Source: Pseudomonadota bacterium (GTDB lineage Bacteria > Pseudomonadota > Alphaproteobacteria > Caulobacterales > Caulobacteraceae). Taken from it: a stretch of DNA of 34,392 nucleotides. Where the stretch lies: positions 1-34,392 of the forward strand of contig JAEXZS010000028.1 of assembly GCA_023451375.1 (NCBI GenBank), read 5' to 3'. Both the position numbers and the translations under genes were made by a program. The notes beneath the pieces are model-generated. The model did not search any database. It worked only from the letters and a program-made list of their open reading frames with translations, and was not told the origin of the DNA. This document shows, piece after piece, positions 22,322-30,295 of this stretch (the first letter of the stretch is position 1; every line of letters starts with the position of its first letter).

Positions 22322-23245
22322 ATGCGCCTCGCCTTCATGGGTACCCCCGAATTCGCCGTTCCGTCGCTGGCCGAGCTGATCGCCTCGGGCCACGAGATCG
22401 TCGCCGTCTATTCCCAGCCGCCGCGGCCGAAGGGCCGGGGCCAGAAACTGACGCCGTCGCCGGTCCACGCCTTCGCCGAGAGCATGGGCCTGCCGGTGTT
22501 CACGCCGGAGTCGATGAAGACGGCCGAGGCCATCGAGGTCTTCCAGAGCCTCGATCTGGACGCCGCCTGCGTCGTCGCCTACGGCCAGATCCTGAAGCCG
22601 GCGGTTCTGGACGCGCCGCGCCTGGGCTGTTTCAACCTGCATGGGTCGCTGCTGCCGCGCTGGCGGGGCGCCGCACCGATTCACCGCGCCATCATGGCCG
22701 GCGACAATCAGACCGGCGTCCAGATCATGCGCATGAGCGAAGGTCTGGACGAAGGCCCGATCCTGCTCGGCGAGGTGATGGACATACGCCCAGACGACAC
22801 CGCCGCCAGCCTGTCCGAGCGCATGGCGCATGTGGGGGCCGGCCTGTGGTCGCGGGCTCTGGCCGCCATCGAGCGCGGCGGCGCCACCGAGACGCCGCAG
22901 GCGGGCGAGCCGACCTACGCCCGCAAGATCACGCCCGCCGAGGCCCGCATCGACTGGACACGTCCGGCCGCCGAGGTGGACGCCCGCATCCGCGGCCTGT
23001 CGCCCTTTCCCGGCGCCTGGTTCGAGGCGCCGTCCGAGATGGGTCCCGTTCGGATCAAGGCCCTGCTGTCGACGCGGGCCCAGGAGACCGGCGCGCCGGG
23101 CCAGGTGCTGGACGACGTCCTGACCATCGCCTGCGGCGCGGGCGCCGTGCGGCTGATCCGCGTTCAGCGGGAGGGCAAGGCGGCCCAATCGGCCGAGGAG
23201 ATGCTGCGCGGCTTTCCCCTGCCCGCCGGGACCGTGCTCGGCTGA
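22322..23245 (+). CDS. fmt: Methionyl-tRNA formyltransferase
   Basis: The 307-aa protein starts MRLAFMGTPEFAVP and has the formyltransferase catalytic set Asn105, His107 and Asp143 (FNLHGSLLPRWRGAAPI and SEGLDEGPIL), matching E. coli Asn107/His109/Asp143-region residues with a two-residue shift. It formylates initiator Met-tRNA with 10-formyl-tetrahydrofolate. The C-terminal OB-like domain includes ITPAEARIDWTRPA. The ATG at 22322 has AAAGG eight bases upstream; the GTG at 22316 is less likely. Its stop overlaps the truA start (TGATG). Confidence 0.96.
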   Translation: MRLAFMGTPEFAVPSLAELIASGHEIVAVYSQPPRPKGRGQKLTPSPVHAFAESMGLPVFTPESMKTAEAIEVFQSLDLDAACVVAYGQILKPAVLDAPRLGCFNLHGSLLPRWRGAAPIHRAIMAGDNQTGVQIMRMSEGLDEGPILLGEVMDIRPDDTAASLSERMAHVGAGLWSRALAAIERGGATETPQAGEPTYARKITPAEARIDWTRPAAEVDARIRGLSPFPGAWFEAPSEMGPVRIKALLSTRAQETGAPGQVLDDVLTIACGAGAVRLIRVQREGKAAQSAEEMLRGFPLPAGTVLG

Positions 23246-23988
23246 TGCCGCGCTACAAGCTGATCATCGAGTACGACGGCACGGCCTACAACGGCTTTCA
23301 GGCCCAGGACGGCCAGCCGACGGTGCAGGGGGCGCTGGAGACGGCCATCGCCGCCTTCTCCGGCGAGACGATCCGCATCGCGGCGGCCGGCCGCACCGAC
23401 ACCGGCGTCCACGCCTTGGAACAGGTGATCCACGCCGACCTGCAGCGCGCCTGGCCTGAAACCACCATCCTAAACGCCATGAACGCCCACCTGGTGAAGG
23501 AGGACGTCTGCGTCCTATCGGTCGAGCCCGCGCCCGATCCGGACTGGCACGCACGGTTCTCCGCTACCGGCCGGGGCTATCTCTACCGCATCCTGAACCG
23601 GCGGCCGCAGCCGGTGCTGGAGCGCGACCGGGTCTGGCACGTCAAGAAGCCGCTGGACGCCGAGGCCATGCATCAGGCCGCCCAGATCCTGGTCGGCCAC
23701 CACGACTTCACCACCTTCCGCGACGTGGGCTGCCAGTCGAAGTCCGCGGTCAAGACGCTGGACGTCGCCCGCGTCACCCGCTTCGGCCAGGAGGTGCATC
23801 TGGTCTTTCAGGCGCGCAGCTTCCTGCACCGGCAGGTGCGGTCGATGGCGGGCACGCTGGTGGAGGTCGGCCTGGGCCGCTGGACCGCGCACGATGTCAG
23901 GCGGGCGCTGGAGGCGAAGGACCGCGCCGAGTGCGGACCGGTAGCGCCGTCGACCGGCCTCTATCTGTCGGGTGTTCGATACGACTGA
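23245..23988 (+). CDS. truA: tRNA pseudouridine(38-40) synthase TruA
   Basis: The 247-aa protein has the TruA N-terminus YKLIIEYDGTAYNGFQAQ and the catalytic Asp52 in AAGRTDTGVHA, and the second half includes FTTFRDVGCQSKSAVKTL and RSFLHRQVRSMAGTLVEVG. It converts U38, U39 and U40 in the anticodon stem of several tRNAs. Its ATG overlaps the fmt stop, completing a def, 93-aa, fmt, truA operon. It ends five bases before the convergent fabB stop. Confidence 0.95.
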   Translation: MPRYKLIIEYDGTAYNGFQAQDGQPTVQGALETAIAAFSGETIRIAAAGRTDTGVHALEQVIHADLQRAWPETTILNAMNAHLVKEDVCVLSVEPAPDPDWHARFSATGRGYLYRILNRRPQPVLERDRVWHVKKPLDAEAMHQAAQILVGHHDFTTFRDVGCQSKSAVKTLDVARVTRFGQEVHLVFQARSFLHRQVRSMAGTLVEVGLGRWTAHDVRRALEAKDRAECGPVAPSTGLYLSGVRYD

Positions 23989-23993
23989 AGCGA

Positions 23994-25211
23994 TCAGACC
24001 TTCGACAGGATCAGCGTGCCGTTGGTGCCGCCGAAGCCGAAGCTGTTGGACATGACCGTGGTCAGTTCGCCGTCGTGGCGTTGGCGCAGGATCGGCATGC
24101 CTTCGAAGGCCGGGTCCAGGTTCTCGATGTGCGCGCTCTCGGCCGCGAAGCCGTTCTGCATCATCAGCAGGCAGTAGATCGCCTCCTGCGCCCCCGCCGC
24201 GCCCAGGCTATGGCCCGTCAGCGACTTGGTCGAGGAGATCATCGGCATGTCATCGCCGAACACCGCGCGCACCGCCTCCATCTCCTTGGCGTCGCCGACC
24301 GGGGTGGAGGTGCCGTGCGGGTTCAGATAGTCGATCTTGCGGCCGCCGGCCTGGTCCAGCGCGATCTTCATGCAGCGCTGGGCGCCCTCGCCCGAGGGGG
24401 CGACCATGTCGTAGCCGTCGGCGTTGGCGCCGTAGCCGACGATCTCGGCGATGATGTTCGCGCCGCGCGCCTTGGCCCGCTCGTATTCCTCCAGCACCAC
24501 CATGCCGGCGCCGCCGGCGATGACGAAGCCGTCGCGATCCTTGTCATAGGCGCGGCTGGCGACCGAGGGCGTGTCGTTGAAGTCGGACGACATGGCGCCC
24601 ATGGCGTCGAACATGTTGGACATCGACCAGTCGATATCCTCGCACCCGCCGGCGAAGACCACGTCCTGCTTGCCCCACTGGATCTGTTCGGCCGCCGCGC
24701 CGATGCAGTGTGCGCTGGTCGCGCACGCGGAGCTGATCGAATAGTTGATCCCGCGCATCTGGAACCAGGTCGACAGCACCGCCGAGGGGCCGCTGGCCAT
24801 CGCCTTGGGGACGGCGAAGGGACCGACCCGCTTGGGCGAGCCCTTCTCCATCGTCGTCTGCGCCGCCTGCAGGATGACCTGGGTCGAGGGTCCGCCCTCG
24901 CCCACGATCAACCCGATGCGATCGTCCCTGATCTCCTCGGCCGTCAGGCCGGACGACTTCAGCGCCTCCTCGAAGGCGATGTGCGCCCAGGCCGTGCCGT
25001 TGGCCAGGAAGCGCGCGGCGCGACGATCGACCAGATCTTCCCACGGGCCGATCTTCGGCGGCGCCCAGACCTGGCTGCGGAAGCCGTACTTGGCGTGATC
25101 GGGTGCGTGCACGACGCCCGAACGGGCCTCGCGCAGCGACTGGGTCACTTCCTCGGCGCCGTGGCCGATGGAGGAAACGATGCCAAGGCCGGTGACGACG
25201 ACGCGACGCAT
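23994..25211 (-). CDS. fabB: 3-oxoacyl-[ACP] synthase I
   Basis: From the ATG at 25211 the product is 405 aa. The condensing-enzyme triad is Cys163 (ISSACATSAHC), His299 (NPHGTSTPVGD) and His334 (TGHSLGAAGA), near the E. coli FabB positions 163/298/333. The immediately upstream fabA supports FabB rather than FabF. FabB elongates acyl-ACP and, with FabA, produces unsaturated fatty acids. AGAAGGA lies upstream of 25211. An in-frame TTG at 25220 directly abuts that site and is rejected as the start. Confidence 0.93.
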   Translation of the reverse strand: MRRVVVTGLGIVSSIGHGAEEVTQSLREARSGVVHAPDHAKYGFRSQVWAPPKIGPWEDLVDRRAARFLANGTAWAHIAFEEALKSSGLTAEEIRDDRIGLIVGEGGPSTQVILQAAQTTMEKGSPKRVGPFAVPKAMASGPSAVLSTWFQMRGINYSISSACATSAHCIGAAAEQIQWGKQDVVFAGGCEDIDWSMSNMFDAMGAMSSDFNDTPSVASRAYDKDRDGFVIAGGAGMVVLEEYERAKARGANIIAEIVGYGANADGYDMVAPSGEGAQRCMKIALDQAGGRKIDYLNPHGTSTPVGDAKEMEAVRAVFGDDMPMISSTKSLTGHSLGAAGAQEAIYCLLMMQNGFAAESAHIENLDPAFEGMPILRQRHDGELTTVMSNSFGFGGTNGTLILSKV

Positions 25212-25282
25212 GGGGAACAATCCTTCTTTGCTGTGCGGCTCCTCCCGGAGCCGGCCGCTGGACTACGGCTCTATATGGGGCT

Positions 25283-25816
25283 TCAGCCGCCGGCCGCCTG
25301 ATCCTGAGCGCCAAACAACCCCACGCGCATATCGTTGCAGGTGTAGATCACCTGGCCGTCGGCCTCCAGAACACCGTCGGCGATGCCCATGACCAGCTTG
25401 CGGTTGATGACGCGCTTCAGGTCGATCTTGTAGACCACCTTCTTGATATCCGGCGTGACCTGGCCGGTGAACTTGACGTCGCCCACGCCCAGGGCGCGGC
25501 CGCGGCCCGGGCCGCCGATCCAACCCAGGTAGAAGCCGACCAGCTGCCACATGGCGTCGAGGCCCAGACAGCCGGGCATCACCGGGTCGCCGATGAAGTG
25601 GCACTGGAAGAACCAGAGGTCCGGGTGGATATCCAGCTCGGCCTCGACATAGCCCTTGCCGTGGGCGCCGCCGTCCGCGTTGATCCGGGTGATCCGGTCG
25701 AACATCAGCATCGGCGGGGCCGGCAGCTGGGCGTTGCCGGGACCGAACAGTTCGCCGCGCCCGGAGGCCAGCAGGGCCTCGTGATCGAAGGACGAGGGGT
25801 ATTTCGATTGGGTCAA
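25283..25816 (-). CDS. fabA: 3-hydroxydecanoyl-[ACP] dehydratase/isomerase, TTG start
   Basis: The 177-aa protein has the FabA active site with His73 (FFQCHFIGDPVMPG) and Asp87 (GLDAMW), and the usual N-terminus KYPSSFD and FGPGNAQLPAPPMLMFDR. FabA dehydrates and isomerises C10 acyl-ACP to start unsaturated fatty-acid synthesis. The start codon is TTG at 25814-25816: an in-frame TGA lies 18 nt upstream and the first in-frame ATG downstream would remove the conserved opening. GGAACGGAA precedes it as a ribosome binding site. It is 71 nt before fabB, same strand. Confidence 0.93.
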   Translation of the reverse strand: MTQSKYPSSFDHEALLASGRGELFGPGNAQLPAPPMLMFDRITRINADGGAHGKGYVEAELDIHPDLWFFQCHFIGDPVMPGCLGLDAMWQLVGFYLGWIGGPGRGRALGVGDVKFTGQVTPDIKKVVYKIDLKRVINRKLVMGIADGVLEADGQVIYTCNDMRVGLFGAQDQAAGG

Positions 25817-25884
25817 GGCGGTTCCGTTCCGTCAGCTGTTGCGGGCGGGTTACACGAGCCCGCCGCTTCGCTCAACAGAGAGGC

Positions 25885-26460
25885 TTATTCGGCCCGTCCG
25901 GTTCCCGCCGGCCGATTGGCGTTGCACAGAGCCCGTTCCTGCGCGCCGAACACGGCGCGCTGGCTAACCCAGCCGTTCAGGCGACGCGCCCGCACGCGGC
26001 ACCAGCCGTCCTCGCATTCGTCCAGGGCCAGGATCGAGCGGGGCTGCAGGCGGGCCCGCACCGGCGAGGCGTCGGATTTACCGGCATGGACGGCGATCTC
26101 CTCGCCCGAGGCGTTGAAGACGTAGCGACGGCCGGACGACACCGTGCGATGGATCCAGGCGACGGCCCCCTCGGGATCGCACACCTTGCGCCATTCGGTC
26201 GTCTCGGCGACGACCTGCACCGGCAGGCCGGCGGCGCGGTATTCCCACAGGATCGGATAGTCGAGCCCCGGCCCCTGGCGCGCGCGCACGTGCGACGACT
26301 TCAGCGAGATCCAGCGCGGCACTTCCAGGCCCGTCGGCGTCGGCCGCCCGTCGGGCATGGTCGAGCCGGCGCCGACCGCGACGGCCAGGCCGAGGACCGC
26401 GAGGATCGGCGGGGTGCGGCGACCCAGGCTTTTGAAGATGACGGCGGCTTTGCTAGACAC
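25885..26460 (-). CDS. Exported SH3-repeat protein
   Basis: From the GTG at 26460 the product is 191 aa, beginning with a basic-then-hydrophobic stretch KSLGRRTPPILAVLGLAVAVGAGS that looks like a signal peptide or anchor. Two bacterial SH3-like segments follow: ISLKSSHVRARQGPGLDYPILWEY to WIHRTV (about 50-107) and VHAGKSDASPVRARLQPRSI to NGWVSQRAVFG (about 124-172). This is the DUF1058/SH3_4 layout of proteins thought to bind cell-wall or envelope targets. The function is unknown. A GTG at 26538 would extend it over the start of the divergent gene, so I prefer 26460. No strong ribosome binding site is visible at either. Confidence 0.75.
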   Translation of the reverse strand: MSSKAAVIFKSLGRRTPPILAVLGLAVAVGAGSTMPDGRPTPTGLEVPRWISLKSSHVRARQGPGLDYPILWEYRAAGLPVQVVAETTEWRKVCDPEGAVAWIHRTVSSGRRYVFNASGEEIAVHAGKSDASPVRARLQPRSILALDECEDGWCRVRARRLNGWVSQRAVFGAQERALCNANRPAGTGRAE

Positions 26461-26528
26461 TGGATGGAACGACCCGTCGCTCGCGGGCTTCGATCCCTCG
26501 TATCGCCGCCCGCAGACCAAGGCCCGCA

Positions 26529-27515
26529 ATGTCCTCACGCAAGCTTAAGGTCGTATTAACCAGGCGCCTTCCCGACGCCGTGGAGACGCGGATGCGGGAG
26601 CTGTTCGACGCCGAGCTGAACCTCAAGGACCTTGCGATGGATCGGGCGGCGCTGCAGGCGGCCGTCCAGCGCGCCGATGTCCTGGTGCCGACGATCACCG
26701 ACGTCATCGACGCCGATCTGATCAACGGCGCGGGCGAACAGCTGAAAATGATCGCCAACTTCGGCGCAGGGGTCGATCACATCGACATCGAGGCGGCGGT
26801 GGCGCGTGGCGTAATCGTCACCAACACGCCCGGCGTCCTGACCGAGGACACCGCCGACATGGCCATGGCCCTGATCCTGGCGGTCAGCCGCCGGATGGTC
26901 GAGGGCGCCCAGATCGTCGCCGAGGGCCGTTTCGAGGGCTGGACCCCCACCTGGATGTGCGGGCGCAAGCTGTGGGGCAAGCGGCTGGGAATCGTCGGCA
27001 TGGGCCGCATCGGCCAGGCCCTGGCGCGCCGCGCGCGCGCCTTCGGCCTGCAGGTGCACTATCACAACCGCAAGCCCGTCCCCGCCATGATCGAAGAAGA
27101 GCTGGGCGCCACCTACTGGGACGACCTGGACCAGATGCTGGCGCGAATGGATATCGTCTCCCTGAACTGTCCGGCGACGAAGGACACCCATCACCTGCTG
27201 TCGGCCGAGCGACTGGCGCGCCTCCAGCCGCACGCCATTCTCGTCAACACCGCGCGCGGCGAGCTGATCGACGAGGAGGCGCTCGCCAGGGCCGTGGCCG
27301 ACCGCGCCATCGCCGGCGTGGGGCTGGACGTGTTCGAGAAGGAGCCGGCCATCCACCCCGGCCTCCTCAGCCACCCCAACGTCGTTCTCCTGCCCCATCT
27401 GGGCTCGGCCACCATCGAGGCCAGGCAGGACATGGGCGACCGCGTCATCGCCAACATCATGACCTACCAGAACGGCCACCGACCGCCGGACCGGGTGATC
27501 CCGGCGATGCTTTAG
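26529..27515 (+). CDS. D-2-hydroxyacid dehydrogenase (D-glycerate/glyoxylate reductase type)
   Basis: The 328-aa protein has the NAD(P)-binding motif GMGRIG (157-162) and the catalytic set Arg243 (NTARGELID), Glu272 (FEKEP) and His290 (LLPHLGSATIEAR). This matches glyoxylate/hydroxypyruvate reductases and D-glycerate dehydrogenases, which reduce 2-oxoacids to D-2-hydroxyacids in one-carbon or serine-related metabolism. The exact substrate is not determined. CAAGG precedes the ATG by six bases. The start region, codons 6-11, contains a CtrA-type box and uses rare AT-rich codons (CTT, GTA, TTA). Confidence 0.88.
   Translation: MSSRKLKVVLTRRLPDAVETRMRELFDAELNLKDLAMDRAALQAAVQRADVLVPTITDVIDADLINGAGEQLKMIANFGAGVDHIDIEAAVARGVIVTNTPGVLTEDTADMAMALILAVSRRMVEGAQIVAEGRFEGWTPTWMCGRKLWGKRLGIVGMGRIGQALARRARAFGLQVHYHNRKPVPAMIEEELGATYWDDLDQMLARMDIVSLNCPATKDTHHLLSAERLARLQPHAILVNTARGELIDEEALARAVADRAIAGVGLDVFEKEPAIHPGLLSHPNVVLLPHLGSATIEARQDMGDRVIANIMTYQNGHRPPDRVIPAML
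26545..26559 (-). promoter_or_regulatory. CtrA-type box TTAA-N7-TTAA
   Basis: TTAA (26545-26548), GGTCGTA, TTAA (26556-26559) followed by C matches the CtrA consensus TTAA-N7-TTAAC. It lies inside codons 6-11 of the dehydrogenase and about 85 nt upstream of the divergent SH3-protein GTG. TTAA is rare in this DNA; I noticed only about five in the window. Binding by CtrA is inference. Confidence 0.55.
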
Positions 27516-27525
27516 GGGATGGCGC

Positions 27526-28278
27526 TCAGTCCTTCACCGCCGCGCCGATGATGCGCCGGTCGGCCTTGCCCTGGACCAGGACGGCGACCGCGTCGCCGGA
27601 ACGCGACGGCGGCAGGGCGTAGAGCACCGGGCGACCACGCCATTCGCCGAGGCGGGTCACGTCGCGCACGACGTTGACGTGGCGAACCGCCCGGCCGCGG
27701 TTTTCGCCATCGCGAACCTCGACGGTCTGGACGCCGGGGGTATAGGTCACGGCCACGACCTCGGCGCCCCCGGCGGGCGGACGGCCAGAGCCGACGCCGA
27801 CGCGGTCGCCGGTCTCGCGGAATTCGATATCGGGCGGCCAGGCCTGGCGGGCGGCCTCCTGGACGATGGCGGCCTCCAGCTCCAGGCCGCGCGCGCCGGA
27901 CACTTGGCGGCGACCGTCGATGACCACCTGGGGCGTGGACACCCCGCGCTGGCGCAGGGCGGCGCCATAAGCCCTCTGGCGCTCGCCGAACTCGGGCTGG
28001 GCGAAGGTGTCCGGCCAGCCCAGATAGTCCCAGTAGTCCACGCCGTAGGTCAGGGCGATGACGCCCGGCTCGGACGCCGCCCGCTCGAGCGCCGCATTGG
28101 CGTCGACACAGCCCGAGCAGCCCTGGGCGGTGAACAGCTCCACCACCACCGGCGCGGCGTCGCGCAGCGTCACGCGCGGACGCTCGGCGCGCGCGCCGGC
28201 CGGCTGAGCCGCCGATCCGATGGACAGCAGCGCGCCGGCCGCGACCGTCGCGGCTATGACCCCAGCTCCAAACCTCAT
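27526..28278 (-). CDS. Exported DUF1223 thioredoxin-like protein
   Basis: The 250-aa protein has a signal peptide (MRFGAGVIAATVAAGALLSI, cleavage near residue 24-31), then the family hallmark VELFTAQGCSGCVDA with a CSGC motif (Cys54, Cys57), and YGVDYWDYLGWPDTFA. This is DUF1223, a secreted thioredoxin-fold family whose redox role is unproven; the C-x-x-C suggests a disulfide function. It is convergent with the dehydrogenase, 11 nt apart (stop to stop). Confidence 0.85.
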   Translation of the reverse strand: MRFGAGVIAATVAAGALLSIGSAAQPAGARAERPRVTLRDAAPVVVELFTAQGCSGCVDANAALERAASEPGVIALTYGVDYWDYLGWPDTFAQPEFGERQRAYGAALRQRGVSTPQVVIDGRRQVSGARGLELEAAIVQEAARQAWPPDIEFRETGDRVGVGSGRPPAGGAEVVAVTYTPGVQTVEVRDGENRGRAVRHVNVVRDVTRLGEWRGRPVLYALPPSRSGDAVAVLVQGKADRRIIGAAVKD

Positions 28279-28337
28279 GACGACGTTCTAGACCCCGACC
28301 GCCCTCGCGACCGCTCATTTTCCCGTGAGACCGCCCG

Positions 28338-29405
28338 TCAGGCGAACTCGGCCTCCAGATCCGCCAGGCGCGCGGCCTGGTCTTCGGCGATCAGGGCGTC
28401 CAGCACCGGGTCGAGGTCGCCCTCCAGAATCTGCGGCAGGCTGTGCAGGGTCAGCCCGATGCGATGGTCGGTCACCCGCCCTTGCGGGAAGTTGTAGGTG
28501 CGGATGCGCTCGGACCGGTCGCCCGATCCGACCTGGGACTTGCGCGCGTCGGACCTGGCCGCGTCCTTGGCTTGGCGCTGCATGTCGTACAGGCGCACAC
28601 GCAGGTTCTTCATGGCCTTGTCGCGGTTCACGTGCTGCGACTTCTCGGAGCTGGTGACCACGATGCCGGTCGGGAGGTGGGTGATGCGCACCGCCGAATC
28701 GGTCTTGTTGACGTGCTGCCCCCCCGCCCCCGACGACCGGTAGGTGTCGATGCGGATGTCCTGGTCGCGGATCTCGATCTCCACGTCCTCGACCTCGGGC
28801 AGGACGGCGACCGTGGCGGCGGAGGTGTGGATGCGCCCCCCAGCCTCGGTGGCGGGGACGCGCTGGACGCGGTGGACGCCGCTCTCGAACTTCAGGCGGC
28901 CGAACACCCCCTCGCCGGTGACGGTGGCGATGATTTCCTTGTAGCCGCCGGCCTCGCCCTCGGTGGCGCCGTCGATCTCGACCCGCCAGCCGCGCGTGGA
29001 GGCGTAGCGCGAATACATGCGGAACAGGTCGCCGGCGAACAGGGCCGCCTCGTCGCCGCCGGTGCCGGCGCGCACTTCCAGCACGGCGGAGGCGTTCTCG
29101 TCGGCGTCGCGGGGGGCGAGCAGCAGGGCCACCCGCCGCTCCAGGTCCGGCAGCCGACCGGCAAGGACGTCCAGCTCCTCGCGCGCCATCGCGGCCATTT
29201 CGGGATCCGCCGTCATGGTCTCCAGTTCTTCGACCTCGGCCCGCGCGCGGGCCAGTCCCTGGACGGCGTCGGCGACGGGCTTCAGCTCGGCGTGTTCCTT
29301 CGACAGCCGGACGATCTCGGCGCCGTCGCTGGCCGCGCCCATCCGCGCCTCCACCTCATGGAAGCGATCGAGCACCTGATCGAGCCGGGCCTGGGGCAGT
29401 CGCAA
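28338..29405 (-). CDS. prfA: Peptide chain release factor 1, TTG start
   Basis: The 355-aa protein has the RF1 stop-codon-reading tripeptide PAT at 184-186 (RVPATE) and the catalytic GGQ at 228-230 (GAGGQHVNK). RF1 terminates at UAA and UAG. The start codon is TTG at 29403-29405; no ATG or GTG precedes it in frame nearby, and RLPQARLDQVLDRFHEVEARM aligns with the E. coli opening. The next in-frame candidate (GTG, ten codons on) would remove this conserved helix. The gene for the usual partner methyltransferase PrmC is not downstream. Confidence 0.94.
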   Translation of the reverse strand: MRLPQARLDQVLDRFHEVEARMGAASDGAEIVRLSKEHAELKPVADAVQGLARARAEVEELETMTADPEMAAMAREELDVLAGRLPDLERRVALLLAPRDADENASAVLEVRAGTGGDEAALFAGDLFRMYSRYASTRGWRVEIDGATEGEAGGYKEIIATVTGEGVFGRLKFESGVHRVQRVPATEAGGRIHTSAATVAVLPEVEDVEIEIRDQDIRIDTYRSSGAGGQHVNKTDSAVRITHLPTGIVVTSSEKSQHVNRDKAMKNLRVRLYDMQRQAKDAARSDARKSQVGSGDRSERIRTYNFPQGRVTDHRIGLTLHSLPQILEGDLDPVLDALIAEDQAARLADLEAEFA

Positions 29406-29569
29406 GGAAGATTTCGCCTGGGTTGCGGAAAGGGGGGTCCTTAGCGCGTCCGACCGGGCCCTGTCACCGGCGCCGCGATCGTGATCCGGGATAACGATGC
29501 CGTCAGGGCGGTTACCGGGTCACGGGCGACGCCCTATTTGGGTCGCGAAATCACCACCCGGAGGACGTG

Positions 29570-30193
29570 ATGTTCGATCGCCCGGCCACACCGGCTTCCG
29601 CCGAAACCGACGCTCAGGACAGCGTCGAGCGCCTTTGCCGCCTCTACGACAGCCGCTTGGCCGTGGGCGGCGCCGCGCTGTCGGCCGAGGACGTGCAGGA
29701 TCTGAAGGCGCTGGCGGCGGTGTATGACCTGGACACGGAACGGTCGCCGGCGGAGATCTGGCGCGATCTTCGCAACGTGCTGATCCGGCAGTCGCCGGCT
29801 CCCGGGCGGGCGGCGGGCACGGACGGCGAGGCCCTGACGCTGCTGGTGGTCGAGGACGACGCCGACACAGCCGCCGATCTGACCGAACTGCTCAGCGAGG
29901 CGGGACACCGGGTGGTCGGACCCTTTCACAACGCGGCGGCGGCCGAGGCGGCGGCGGCGCTGCATCCGATCGACGCCGCCCTGCTGGACATCAACCTGTC
30001 GGACGGCGCGACGGGCGTGGAACTGGCCCGGCGGCTGTCGGGACGCTGGGCGGTGCGCACCATCTTCATCTCGGGCGATGTGGCGGCGGCCGCGCGCCAC
30101 GCCGACCAGGCCGAGGCCCTGGTGCTGAAGCCCTATACCGGCGCGCAGATGCTGGAGGCGGTGGCGCGGGTGGGGCGCGGCGCGGCGCGCTGA
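29570..30193 (+). CDS. Response regulator with an N-terminal extension
   Basis: The 207-aa protein has a C-terminal receiver domain (about residues 89-203): acidic pair Asp96-Asp97 (VVEDDADTAADL), phospho-acceptor Asp140 (ALLDINLSDG), Ser168 (IFISGD) and Lys187 (VLKPYT). About 85 residues precede it, including an amphipathic region VERLCRLYDSRLAVGG and a WRDLRNVLIRQ helix, which I do not recognise. No output domain follows, so it acts by protein contact or as a phosphate sink. GGAGG sits five bases before the ATG at 29570. No histidine kinase is adjacent. Confidence 0.85.
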   Translation: MFDRPATPASAETDAQDSVERLCRLYDSRLAVGGAALSAEDVQDLKALAAVYDLDTERSPAEIWRDLRNVLIRQSPAPGRAAGTDGEALTLLVVEDDADTAADLTELLSEAGHRVVGPFHNAAAAEAAAALHPIDAALLDINLSDGATGVELARRLSGRWAVRTIFISGDVAAAARHADQAEALVLKPYTGAQMLEAVARVGRGAAR

Positions 30194-30295
30194 CATTGGG
30201 CGGGGCGACCTGCGCTGCACGATGTCGCCAGTTTTCCTCGATTGACCCTGCAGCGCTTTGGCCCGAACGGTGTGCGTCCAATCGGCGGAGCGCCT

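Noticed and set aside
29505..29535. Hairpin AGGGCG...CGCCCT before the response-regulator gene
   Set aside because: Six-bp arms with a 19-nt loop in GC-rich DNA are expected by chance; no other feature supports it.
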